Shown: positions 1 through 6,899 of the stretch, in pieces | Layout of the letters: every line of letters starts with the position of its first letter | Position numbering within the stretch: position 1 is the first letter of the stretch | DNA from: Candidatus Bathyarchaeota archaeon | GTDB lineage: Archaea > Thermoproteota > Bathyarchaeia > TCS64 | DNA: 16,703 nt | Reading direction: 5' to 3' | NCBI GenBank assembly: GCA_014730055.1 | Contig: WJIV01000077.1 | Coordinates: 1 to 16,703 of the forward strand | Notes under the pieces: generated by a model | Databases searched by the model: none | Told to the model about the DNA's origin: nothing | Seen by the model: only the letters and a program-made list of their open reading frames with translations | Translations under genes and position numbers: made by a program

Positions 1-81
1 AAGGATTTGCTGTTGAGATTTCCACAGGAAGTAATTTTCGGATCCCACCTCTACACCAATAATGTGGGGGTCTTAAATTAG
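1..81 (+). CDS. possible 3' tail of a protein gene cut by the window edge
   Basis: Frame 1 is open from the first base to a TAG at 79-81 and would encode the last 26 residues of a protein, ending in NNVGVLN. I do not recognise the family. The stretch is short enough to be open by chance, and the reverse strand cannot be excluded. It is listed only because the left edge may cut a gene running in the same direction as the molybdoenzyme downstream. Confidence 0.2.
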   Translation, partial: KDLLLRFPQEVIFGSHLYTNNVGVLN

Positions 82-189
82 ATTGAGCTTGGATAAAAAT
101 CATCGATTCGGCTGGTTGTTTAATCACAATATAAAGTAGCTATTTCCTAGGTGAAACCATTACAGTAGCGCCTTTAGCGACTTGATTAT

Positions 190-882
190 ATGCTACCGTT
201 CCCCGAGAATTGTGTGAAGAGCTTTAACCTAAACCTGTTTCTCGTGTCAGGATTACTGGTGATAGTGATAATCTATAGTATAAACCAATACAGTCCTCAT
301 GAGGAACCGATAGAGGAGATAAAAGACTTTCAAGGGATAAAGTTGGGCTCCTACACGGATTTTGAAGAGAATAGCATCAAGGGACCCCAAAGCATAGAAA
401 TTAACAGTTACAGGCTTAAGGTAACCGGCTTGGTGGAGACTGAACTGGAGTACAAATACGATGAAGTTCTGGGGTTCCCAAGCCAGGAGAAGGTTATCCA
501 ACTTGACTGTGTAGAGGGTTGGAGTGTCCGTGTGTTATGGGAAGGAGTCCTTTTAGAGGACCTAATAGATGAGGCAAGTGTGAAACCTGAGGCTGTGGTG
601 GTCATCTTCCGGGCGGTAGATGGATATTCCACCAGCTTGCCACTTAGCTACATCATTGAAGAGGAGATAATACTTGCATACAAGATTAATAACATAACGC
701 TTCCAGAGGCTAACGGATATCCTTTCCAAGTGGTAGCGGAGAGTAAATGGGGTTACAAGTGGTGCAAATGGGTCTCAGAGATAGAACTAAGTGATGACCT
801 TGACTTTAGGGGAACATGGGAGAGCGCTGGCTTTAGTAACAAGGCTGAAAGCGGTGGCCAAAAGTGGGAAACCAGGAACTGA
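190..882 (+). CDS. membrane-anchored molybdopterin-dependent oxidoreductase (sulfite oxidase-like fold)
   Basis: The protein (230 aa) has one hydrophobic segment at about residues 14-30, then a single oxidoreductase molybdopterin-binding domain (PF00174 type). Cys107 in QLDCVEGW matches the conserved cysteine that ligands molybdenum in sulfite oxidase and MsrP/YedY. Other family marks are W-EGVLLEDL (117-125), GYPFQVVAESKWGYKW (176-191) and a C-terminal ELSDD. There is no C-terminal dimerisation domain, as in short prokaryotic members. Lys10 before the segment and the acidic stretch after it suggest the catalytic domain faces outward. No twin-arginine motif is visible, which is odd for a molybdoenzyme that folds before export. 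The substrate is unknown, and no cytochrome partner is adjacent. A GTG at 214 is a good alternative start: it removes eight residues and lies about 26 nt after the TATA-like gattatat (184-191). Confidence 0.85.
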   Translation: MLPFPENCVKSFNLNLFLVSGLLVIVIIYSINQYSPHEEPIEEIKDFQGIKLGSYTDFEENSIKGPQSIEINSYRLKVTGLVETELEYKYDEVLGFPSQEKVIQLDCVEGWSVRVLWEGVLLEDLIDEASVKPEAVVVIFRAVDGYSTSLPLSYIIEEEIILAYKINNITLPEANGYPFQVVAESKWGYKWCKWVSEIELSDDLDFRGTWESAGFSNKAESGGQKWETRN

Positions 883-1112
883 ACTCAATCCTTTGAACAG
901 ATTAATTGTTAGGTTCGATTGTTTTTCGCAATTACTTAGTGTCTGGCTCCCTTTCTTTCGCATCCAGTTTCTCTTTCTGAAAGATTTCAGGAGAAATGTT
1001 ATTCTACTTTAACTATAACTCACATGACAAATCTGCTTTAGATTCATCATGTCAAGTTGCCTACTAACAATAAGTTCGGAAAATTCAAACCTAGCTTTAC
1101 CATAATTAAATT
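883..1112. other. intergenic stretch of 230 bases without a convincing gene
   Basis: This gap separates the molybdoenzyme from the amidohydrolase. It holds short pyrimidine-rich runs (about 918-926 and 949-980) that could end transcription of the upstream gene. An AT-rich segment (1083-1111) runs up to the next ATG and probably contains its promoter. Open frames crossing it on either strand are short, overlap the molybdoenzyme and resemble nothing I know. No tRNA-like cloverleaf or long inverted repeat was seen. Confidence 0.5.
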
Positions 1113-2729
1113 ATGCAAAGCACAGCCTCATCAGCGTACATCAACGGATCCATCATAACTATGGATCCAGAAGACAACATATATTCAGCTGTAGCCATAA
1201 AAGGAAAGAAAATACTGAGCGTTGGCTCAGATGAAGAAATCGAAAAGACCATAGACAATTCAACACATGTGACTGACCTTAAAGGGAGAACACTACTTCC
1301 CGGATTCATCGACAGTCATGTACACCTCATGGGCGCCGGGAGACTAGCACTGAAAGCCGAGAACGAGGTTGACATCAAATACTGTGATAACTTAGATGAG
1401 GTACTGGAAAAGATAAAACAAAGAGCAGAAAAGACTCCCGATGGAGAATGGGTAATAGGCTGGGGATATCTATGGAGTAGATACAGGGAAAAAAGAGCGC
1501 CACTCCGCTCTGAGCTTGATATGGTTGCTCCCAACAACCCAGTGCTTCTTAAATTCAGCGCCATGGGAGTAGCAAACACCGCGGCTTTGAATATTGCTGG
1601 AATTACTGAAAAAACCAGGCCAGATTATGGACATGTTGAGCTTGGAGGGGATGGGAAGCCTAACGGGCGGCTTCAGGGAGGTGCAGCCGTAAGACTTGTC
1701 TCAAGATATATATCCGAATACACGGATAATCCCTTAGAAATAGCTAAAAAAGCCATCAATCAGTGGGTAAAATGGGGGATAACTTGTGCTCACCTGGCCG
1801 GTTCAACACATGAGGACACTGTGACCATACAGAGACTCAGAGAAAAGGATGAACTCGATATCAGGTGGAGGCTTTACATCCATAATATGACGGACAATTT
1901 AGACTATATGGACCACCTCGTAGCCCTTGGTATAAGGCGGGGCTTTGGAGATGATAAAGTACGAATAAATGGTGTAAAACTTGCATTAGATAGTATGGGG
2001 AGCATGGGAAATGCTGCAACCTATGAGCCATCTACAGGAAATCCTGGTAGTCTTGGGATACTCTTGGTTGAGCCAGAGAATCTCAAGAATATGATTATCA
2101 AGGCCCATCTAGCAGGCCTCCAGACAGCCACACATAGCATTGGCGACAGAGCGATAGATATTAACCTGGATGCTATTGAGGCAGCGCTCAAGGAGTACCC
2201 TATGGAGGACCATAGGCATCGAATTGAGCACTGTACTCAGTGCCCGCCAGCCCAGATGAAACGCATAAAGGAACTAGGGGTTCATCCAGGAGAGTCGAAC
2301 TATATTTGGAACTTTGGATCAGCTTACAAGTACCAGTATGGCGAGGAAAGAAGCAAGTACCTATTTCCTTATAGGAGTTTTATGGAGCATGATATAGTTG
2401 CCTCAGCTAATAGCGACTACGGTGGTGGACCATGGCATGGTAACACTCTGAGAGGAATATATGCCATGATGACAAGAAAAACAGAAGATGGGGAAACACT
2501 AGGCTCGGGACAGGCTATAGGGCTCTTGGATGCTATTAGATGTTATACGCTTAATGGGGCATATGCGGGATTTGATGAGGATAAATTGGGCTCTATTGAG
2601 GCCGGGAAGCTAGCCGACATTATCATATTAAACGGTAATATTTTGAATACACATGTTGAGAAAATCCCCGAACTAAGAGTTGATGAGACAATTATAGACG
2701 GGAGAACTGTCTATAAAAGAAACTATTGA
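1113..2729 (+). CDS. YtcJ-like metal-dependent amidohydrolase (amidohydrolase 3 family)
   Basis: This 538-residue protein has the full length and layout of the YtcJ/amidohydrolase_3 family. An N-terminal beta-sandwich strand region is followed by GFIDSHVH with the metal-binding pair His69 and His71. The TIM barrel carries Lys289 (GVKLALDSMGS), His341 (HSIGDRAID), His373 (RIEHC) and the catalytic Asp435 (ANSDYGGGPW). The C-terminal GSIEAGKLADIIIL at about 504-517 closes the sandwich. Members hydrolyse amide or related bonds in varied small molecules in the cytoplasm, and the substrate cannot be read from the sequence. It stands alone, with 230 bases before it and 155 after. ATG 1113 is supported by the family-typical start (ANGxIxTMD) a few residues in. 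It is not closely related to the amidohydrolase at 14356-15816. Confidence 0.93.
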   Translation: MQSTASSAYINGSIITMDPEDNIYSAVAIKGKKILSVGSDEEIEKTIDNSTHVTDLKGRTLLPGFIDSHVHLMGAGRLALKAENEVDIKYCDNLDEVLEKIKQRAEKTPDGEWVIGWGYLWSRYREKRAPLRSELDMVAPNNPVLLKFSAMGVANTAALNIAGITEKTRPDYGHVELGGDGKPNGRLQGGAAVRLVSRYISEYTDNPLEIAKKAINQWVKWGITCAHLAGSTHEDTVTIQRLREKDELDIRWRLYIHNMTDNLDYMDHLVALGIRRGFGDDKVRINGVKLALDSMGSMGNAATYEPSTGNPGSLGILLVEPENLKNMIIKAHLAGLQTATHSIGDRAIDINLDAIEAALKEYPMEDHRHRIEHCTQCPPAQMKRIKELGVHPGESNYIWNFGSAYKYQYGEERSKYLFPYRSFMEHDIVASANSDYGGGPWHGNTLRGIYAMMTRKTEDGETLGSGQAIGLLDAIRCYTLNGAYAGFDEDKLGSIEAGKLADIIILNGNILNTHVEKIPELRVDETIIDGRTVYKRNY

Positions 2730-2884
2730 AGGCATCAGAGCCTTATCAGTTTCCTATAGACTTTGAACATAGTTAGTAAAACCCAGTTGTACAATTCTTT
2801 GGAAGCTTCTAAGGATCCTTTCTAATTTTTACTTCTATAAGTATACTCCATTTCATTTTTAATCAGAAGCTTTGTTGCATTACT

Positions 2885-3796
2885 GTGTCGCATGAAGAAA
2901 TAGAGATACTTGATAAAAATTTTCATATTAAGGCCAGTATTAAAATACCTGAAGACGAAACTTCAGATACTGGCATAATTCTAGTACACGGTGCAATCAT
3001 TAATCGTCAATCCCTAATAAGAGTAGATTATTCGCTAGCTGAGTATCTATGTGACGAATTAAATGCTTTTGTCATTGTACCGGATTTACAGGGAGAAACA
3101 ACCCATAGAAAAGATATCTCTTTTCAAAGCTTTAGCGATATTATCAATATAACTACAAAACACTTTGCGGAGACATATGATCTTGAGAATATAGCTGGTT
3201 TTGGCCATAGTATGGGATGCTTCGTGCTAGCGCAGTCTATTAAAAAACATGATATTATAGATAAGATTGTAACTTATGGCGGACCAATAAGGGAATTAGA
3301 AATAACCAGACAGAGGGGCTTCTTAGATTATCTAATTAGATACCTATCTGAATATGACTACAGCCTAAATATTAGAAACCTGATGAGATACATTTTTGAT
3401 AAAGAGACCTGTGATTATTTAGATGATGTCATGTTAAAGGAAGAGGTATACTGTTCTGAAAACTATAATTATGTCTTTGAGTCCAGCATGTTTCTAGATT
3501 TTAAAAATATTGTAGATGATTATATTGAAATCATCAAGATATGGGATAAACCCGCCTTGTTATTATTCGGAACTGAAGATGGGGTCACTAAAAAGACCCT
3601 TAATCATTATGCGGATAACACCATAGAGGATAATTTGATTTTTAAGCATATCAGAGGAGCATCACACATAACACCGTGCATGAACTCAAGGTACCAGTTA
3701 TCAAAATTTGAGCCAGCAGTAAAATTCATTAAAAATAAACAATTCAGTGAAAACAATACTATTTCTACTTGTTTGAACTGGCCTGATAAAATCTAA
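2885..3796 (+). CDS. alpha/beta-hydrolase fold protein (serine hydrolase)
   Basis: The 303-residue product shows an alpha/beta hydrolase core. The oxyanion-loop VHGA is at 34-37 and the nucleophile elbow GFGHSMG has Ser109. A strand ending in LLLFGTEDG supplies the likely acid Asp232, and GASHITP supplies His261. These three would form the catalytic triad. Residues about 140-215, between the elbow and the acid, form a charged, tyrosine-rich helical cap, which usually sets substrate choice. The closest general class is the lysophospholipase/esterase-like COG1073/COG2267 group, but the substrate is unknown. No signal peptide is visible, so it is probably cytoplasmic. The start is GTG, lacks a Shine-Dalgarno sequence, and has a TATA-like tttttaat (2856-2863) 22-29 nt upstream. 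The gene is more AT-rich than its left neighbour. Confidence 0.85.
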   Translation: MSHEEIEILDKNFHIKASIKIPEDETSDTGIILVHGAIINRQSLIRVDYSLAEYLCDELNAFVIVPDLQGETTHRKDISFQSFSDIINITTKHFAETYDLENIAGFGHSMGCFVLAQSIKKHDIIDKIVTYGGPIRELEITRQRGFLDYLIRYLSEYDYSLNIRNLMRYIFDKETCDYLDDVMLKEEVYCSENYNYVFESSMFLDFKNIVDDYIEIIKIWDKPALLLFGTEDGVTKKTLNHYADNTIEDNLIFKHIRGASHITPCMNSRYQLSKFEPAVKFIKNKQFSENNTISTCLNWPDKI

Positions 3797-3804
3797 CGAA
3801 ATTT

Positions 3805-3830
3805 TAATGATTAATCCCATCATTATATAA
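3805..3830 (+). promoter_or_regulatory. inverted repeat overlapping a TATA box, candidate operator
   Basis: Perfect 7-base arms, taatgat (3805-3811) and atcatta (3819-3825), are separated by 7 bases, giving a 21-base element. The right arm overlaps the TATA-like ttatataa (3823-3830), which lies 26-33 nt before the ATG at 3856. A dimeric regulator bound here would block TBP/TFB access. This is inference from position; no binding protein is identified. Confidence 0.4.
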
Positions 3831-3839
3831 CCATATATT

Positions 3840-3846
3840 GGAGGAG
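3840..3846 (+). promoter_or_regulatory. Shine-Dalgarno sequence that decides the GNAT start
   Basis: The purine run ggaggag (3840-3846) sits 9 nt before ATG 3856, an ideal spacing. It favours ATG 3856 over the in-frame TTG at 3838, which would place the ribosome-binding site inside the coding sequence. Such sites are rare in this window. Confidence 0.65.
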
Positions 3847-3855
3847 ATTTCAATC

Positions 3856-4383
3856 ATGCGTGACTCCCTAAGAGGGTTAAATTTCAAGAATTTCAAGGAT
3901 ATTAAAAATTTAGATGGGAAGCTGGCATATTTTCTAAACGAACTTGATGAAGAATTGTTTCATTGGAGGGGTTATGTAGAAAAAAATGGTAAAAGGAGTA
4001 TTAGGTATCCTATAGCTGGGATCGCCTGCATTGATGGAGATGAGATTGTCGCGATCTCATATTTTGTTATACCTAAAAAATTCAGCCCTAGATGGATATA
4101 TGACAAGTTATTCAGACCTAAAGGGTTGGAGTATGGCGTTGTGGTGAAAAAAGAATACCACAGGAGAGGAATTGCCAACCATCTAAGTGATTTGAAAATT
4201 GAATTACTTCGTGAGATGGGTTACAGCCGATACTGGTTTAGGGTTGATAGTGACAATTTTCCCTCGCTTCAGCTATCAAATAAGTATACCTCTAAAATGG
4301 GTGGTAAGGTCTGGAAAAAAACAGAAGAACAGGTTTATTTCACAGTTGACATAAACAGCGATGATATTGCAGAATCTAATTGA
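3856..4383 (+). CDS. GNAT-family N-acetyltransferase
   Basis: The predicted protein is 175 residues from ATG 3856 (181 from the upstream TTG at 3838). Its GNAT signature is VVVKKEYHRRGIANHL. The strand VVV is followed by the Arg103-Arg104-Gly105-x-Ala107 pyrophosphate-binding loop that cradles acetyl-CoA. The region before it (IAGIACIDGDEIVAISYFV) supplies the central beta strands, and FPSLQLSNKYTSKMGGK near the C terminus resembles motif B, where the substrate-facing helix ends in a conserved Asn/Tyr-containing turn. The acceptor is unknown. The gene follows the hydrolase by 59 bases but has its own TATA-like box, an inverted repeat and a Shine-Dalgarno site, so it may be controlled separately. 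It ends 14 bases from the convergent regulator gene at 4398. Confidence 0.85.
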   Translation: MRDSLRGLNFKNFKDIKNLDGKLAYFLNELDEELFHWRGYVEKNGKRSIRYPIAGIACIDGDEIVAISYFVIPKKFSPRWIYDKLFRPKGLEYGVVVKKEYHRRGIANHLSDLKIELLREMGYSRYWFRVDSDNFPSLQLSNKYTSKMGGKVWKKTEEQVYFTVDINSDDIAESN

Positions 4384-4397
4384 ATTATCTTCGTTGT

Positions 4398-5123
4398 TCA
4401 TCTAATTTCTTTAATAATCGATAAGACCTCTTGACCTCGAGATGTTAAGTTATAATAGCCTTTTCTCTTATTTTGAACGACTAAGCCTGTTTCTAAAAGC
4501 TGATCTAGATGGAAAATCAGGTGCCCTCCCTTAGTGCCGGTCTTTTCTGATAATTCTGAGAACCCGGCACTTCCATCACCGAGTTCTACGAGAATCATTA
4601 ATCGTATTTTATGCGATAAAGGCTTCAAAATATTTTCAACAGTATTTTCGATATCGAACGAATGAGATGGATTCCCCTCTCCCTTTTTACCTGATATCTT
4701 CTCAAGATTTGACCACTGATGGATCAGCTCTTCCTCTAAATTAGAATAACAATTATAGCATTTTGTCCCTATGGCATTATCGAGCTTCTTTTTAATATCC
4801 TCAAGTTCATCAAATATCGAGTTATAGGCATCCTGAAGACTATCGGTTTTAATAGAAGAGTGGACATTTTCTAAAATTTTCTTAAAGGCCGTATGACATC
4901 TCTGGTTATTAACACAATTGATGTTCAGGCATCGTTCTAGTGTCTGCGGTAATAATTCATCTTCATGATCGGCATAGAGTCTAAGATGTCTCGAAACTAT
5001 TATTTTCTCTAATTCATCAGCACTCTTCTCGTTCATGACTTCTGTTAGTTGATTAACCTCTTCCCCTAACTTGATTAATTGTTCTTTTATCTCTTTCAGA
5101 CCTGGCTCTGACAATACAACCAA
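4398..5123 (-). CDS. cysteine-rich winged-helix (ArsR-like) transcriptional regulator
   Basis: The C-terminal third (about 160-241) is a winged helix-turn-helix. ILKPLSHKIRLMILVEL is the typical first helix, FSELSEKTG and GGHLIFHLDQLLETGLV form the recognition part, and KRKGYYNLTSRGQEVL forms the wing. The N-terminal two thirds are helical and charged, with coiled-coil character at about 8-40 and 95-120. They carry five cysteines in two groups: C65-x4-C70-x5-C76 and C122-x2-C125. These could bind metal or an Fe-S cluster, or form disulfides, making this a candidate redox or metal sensor. The gene is divergent from the COG1751-DsrE-flavoprotein operon, which it may control. The start is TTG 5123, about 20-25 nt after a TATA-like ttattata on its strand; another TTG lies three codons later. 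The sensing role is inference. Confidence 0.8.
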   Translation of the reverse strand: MVVLSEPGLKEIKEQLIKLGEEVNQLTEVMNEKSADELEKIIVSRHLRLYADHEDELLPQTLERCLNINCVNNQRCHTAFKKILENVHSSIKTDSLQDAYNSIFDELEDIKKKLDNAIGTKCYNCYSNLEEELIHQWSNLEKISGKKGEGNPSHSFDIENTVENILKPLSHKIRLMILVELGDGSAGFSELSEKTGTKGGHLIFHLDQLLETGLVVQNKRKGYYNLTSRGQEVLSIIKEIR

Positions 5124-5182
5124 GTATATTTTACTTACCTAAATCTATAATAACCTTCCCTAGAGTATTATCATGGATTATT
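5124..5182. promoter_or_regulatory. divergent promoter region between the regulator and the redox operon
   Basis: These 59 bases must hold both promoters. The core tctataataacc (5144-5155) reads as a TATA-like element in both directions. It lies about 21-30 nt from the regulator TTG at 5123 and about 28-39 nt from ATG 5183. A short inverted repeat, aagta-tattt-tactt (5122-5136), overlaps the regulator start and could be an operator for self-control. Neither start has a Shine-Dalgarno sequence. Confidence 0.45.
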
Positions 5183-5752
5183 ATGCCAAGAAAAGAGATA
5201 CTGTATTTCTCAGATACTGGAGAGGTAAACTCGGACGAGACATTGAAAATATCAAAGGAAAGAGCTGAGGAACTAGGTCTAAAGGACGTAGTAGTAGCCA
5301 GCACAAGAGGAACAACAGGCGTAAAAGCAGTTGAGGAATTTGAAGGCTATAATGTTGTTGTAGTACCCCATGTAACGGGGTTCCGTGAAGCAGGGCATCA
5401 AGAACTTGAAGACGAGAACCGGAGGAAGATAGAGGAAGCTGGCGGTAAGATAGTCATAGCGGCTCACGCCTTCTCTGGAGTTAATAGAGCAATTCAGGCG
5501 AAATGGGATACTATGTATCCCTCAGGTATAATCGCCCAAACCTTACGTATGTTTGGACAGGGGATGAAAGTGGTCGTTGAGATAGCGGCTGTCGCAGCTG
5601 ATGCAGGGGCCATACCAGCGGGAAAAGATGTGCTCGTAATCGCCGGATCGGGGAGAGGCGCAGACACCGCAGTGATCCTTAAACCTGCTAATAGTCGGAG
5701 TCTCTTTGACATAGTGGTCAAGGAGATAATTGCCAAACCAAGCAATCTGTAG
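5183..5752 (+). CDS. stand-alone pyruvate-kinase C-terminal-like protein (COG1751)
   Basis: The 189-residue protein belongs to the conserved family resembling only the C-terminal alpha/beta domain of pyruvate kinase. It lacks the catalytic barrel, so it is not a pyruvate kinase. Visible marks are the N-terminal YFSDTGEVNSDETL (8-21), the VVVASTRGTTGVKAVE strand-loop (36-51), VVVPHVTGFREAG (59-71) and the glycine-rich GSGRGADTAVILKPA (155-169). The last is a phosphate- or nucleotide-type loop corresponding to the allosteric-site region of pyruvate kinase. The biochemical role is unknown. It is the first gene of a tight operon: 9 bases separate it from the DsrE-like gene, which abuts the iron-sulfur flavoprotein gene. 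ATG 5183 is the only good start; the ATG at 5173 is out of frame. Confidence 0.85.
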   Translation: MPRKEILYFSDTGEVNSDETLKISKERAEELGLKDVVVASTRGTTGVKAVEEFEGYNVVVVPHVTGFREAGHQELEDENRRKIEEAGGKIVIAAHAFSGVNRAIQAKWDTMYPSGIIAQTLRMFGQGMKVVVEIAAVAADAGAIPAGKDVLVIAGSGRGADTAVILKPANSRSLFDIVVKEIIAKPSNL

Positions 5753-5761
5753 GTACTAGGT

Positions 5762-6094
5762 ATGACTGATAAACTACTCGTGATAATAGCGACCGGCGAT
5801 AAAGAAAAAGCCTTAACGGGATTGATGTACACCAAGAACGCTTTCAAAAGAGAGTGGCTCCCAGATATCAAGGTGGTATACTTCGGGCCATCAGAGAAGC
5901 TAATGGTAGAAGATAGCCAGGTCAGGGATGAGGCTATTGAGGTAGCCAACATGGGTGAATGCTATGCATGTAAGGCCATATCGGACCGTGAGGCGATCTC
6001 AGATAAAGTTGACGAGATGGATATAAGGGTCGAATATGTGGGCAGCATCATAAGTGACCTAATTAAACAGGGCTACGTTCCAATGGTGTGGTAG
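5762..6094 (+). CDS. DsrE/DsrF-like small protein
   Basis: This 110-residue protein has the single alpha/beta domain of the DsrE/F/H-like family. The N terminus KLLVIIATGDKEKALTGLMY forms the first strand and helix, IKVVYFGPSEKLMVEDS (36-52) is the typical second unit, and YVPMVW ends the fold. Family members carry persulfide sulfur on a conserved cysteine in sulfur relays. Here the only cysteines are Cys67 and Cys70 in a CYAC pair, in the helical part where DsrE-like proteins often place the active cysteine. A disulfide, persulfide or metal site is possible. The gene lies between the COG1751 gene and the iron-sulfur flavoprotein gene, whose ATG follows its TAG directly, so translational coupling is likely. 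Partnership in sulfur or electron transfer is inference. Confidence 0.8.
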   Translation: MTDKLLVIIATGDKEKALTGLMYTKNAFKREWLPDIKVVYFGPSEKLMVEDSQVRDEAIEVANMGECYACKAISDREAISDKVDEMDIRVEYVGSIISDLIKQGYVPMVW

Positions 6095-6757
6095 ATGATC
6101 CTCGGAATTAGTGCAAGTGGTAGAAAAATTACCAGAGACTCTTATGGGCGTCTACTTTGTGGCGTTACTGAGGAGATGGTCCAATATATCTTGGAAAAAT
6201 CTGGCGAAGATCATGAATATGTCTCCCTACAGGGAAAGAACATCCAAGGCTGCCAGGGATGCGTATGCTGCGCCGAGGATAATATATGCATTATTGATGA
6301 CGACTGGGCAGAGATAAGGGATAAGATGTTCAAGGCAGACGCCATAGTCTTCGGAGCTCCAAACTATTACGGAACAATTAACTCACTCGGCCATGCTTTC
6401 CTGGAGAGAACTTTCAGCCTTAGACACAGGGAGAGATTCCCTCTTGCCGGAAAGATAAACGCCATTGTTGCATCCGGCTCGGAGGAACCGGGACCTGTAG
6501 AGGACTACATACTGAAGATGTTCAGAAGTAATTATATGTCTCAGCCCGTGGGTATCCTGAGAGTATCTGGACTAAGTCAATGCTATATGTGTGGTTATGG
6601 TGAGAACTGTGCTGCTGGTGCTGTTGTTTCTCGACACGGATTTATTGACCAGATAAGAGATTACCACCTTCCCGTTATATCCCCAGATACCTATCGTAGA
6701 GCAGAGGTCATAGCTCATAGGTTAGGGGAAATCATGAGAAATAAAACAAGAAATTAA
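6095..6757 (+). CDS. iron-sulfur flavoprotein (NADPH-dependent FMN reductase family)
   Basis: The 220-residue protein has a flavodoxin-like fold, with an N-terminal ILGISASGR loop for FMN phosphate and GAPNYYGT (87-94) contacting the flavin. The compact motif C53-x2-C56-x2-C59-x5-C65 matches the 4Fe-4S-binding motif of archaeal iron-sulfur flavoproteins such as the Methanosarcina thermophila protein; Cys58 is extra. A second group, C163-x2-C166-x5-C172, lies in the C-terminal part and could bind another metal or form a disulfide, which is not standard for the family. Such proteins pass electrons between ferredoxin-like donors and acceptors including O2 or peroxide. Its ATG directly follows the DsrE-like stop codon. 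A T-rich terminator follows at 6769-6800. Confidence 0.88.
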   Translation: MILGISASGRKITRDSYGRLLCGVTEEMVQYILEKSGEDHEYVSLQGKNIQGCQGCVCCAEDNICIIDDDWAEIRDKMFKADAIVFGAPNYYGTINSLGHAFLERTFSLRHRERFPLAGKINAIVASGSEEPGPVEDYILKMFRSNYMSQPVGILRVSGLSQCYMCGYGENCAAGAVVSRHGFIDQIRDYHLPVISPDTYRRAEVIAHRLGEIMRNKTRN

Positions 6758-6768
6758 AATTTGATTAG

Positions 6769-6800
6769 TTTTTTTAATTTACCCCAATTTTTGCTTTTTT
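6769..6800 (+). terminator. T-tract terminator after the redox operon
   Basis: Three runs of T on the coding strand (7 at 6769-6775, 5 at 6788-6792, 6 at 6795-6800) follow the flavoprotein stop codon within 45 bases. Archaeal RNA polymerase terminates at such runs without needing a hairpin, and none is seen. This separates the operon from the radical SAM gene. Confidence 0.65.
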
Positions 6801-6899
6801 CATTGTCACTTTAGATATATTATTATCCCGTAAGTTTTGCTAATAATGGTTCATTTAACTTGGTTTTTAAGTAGCAGATCACATGGAAGACTGATTTAA

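Noticed and set aside
791..1012. Plus-strand frame of 73 codons overlapping the end of the molybdoenzyme gene
   Set aside because: It overlaps the conserved 3' end in another frame, and its C-terminal half is a translation of a pyrimidine-rich gap.
1021..1056. Small hairpin (aatct / agatt) before the YtcJ-like gene, considered as riboswitch or operator
   Set aside because: The stem is only five base pairs, A/T rich, and no conserved core could be seen.
5183..5752. Calling the COG1751 protein a pyruvate kinase
   Set aside because: It lacks the catalytic barrel and every substrate-binding motif; only the C-terminal domain fold is shared.
5494..5952. Long antisense open frame (152 codons) opposite the COG1751 and DsrE-like genes
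   Set aside because: It lies wholly opposite two genes with clear family motifs, is Ser/Thr/Ile-rich as expected of a reversed frame, and resembles no family.
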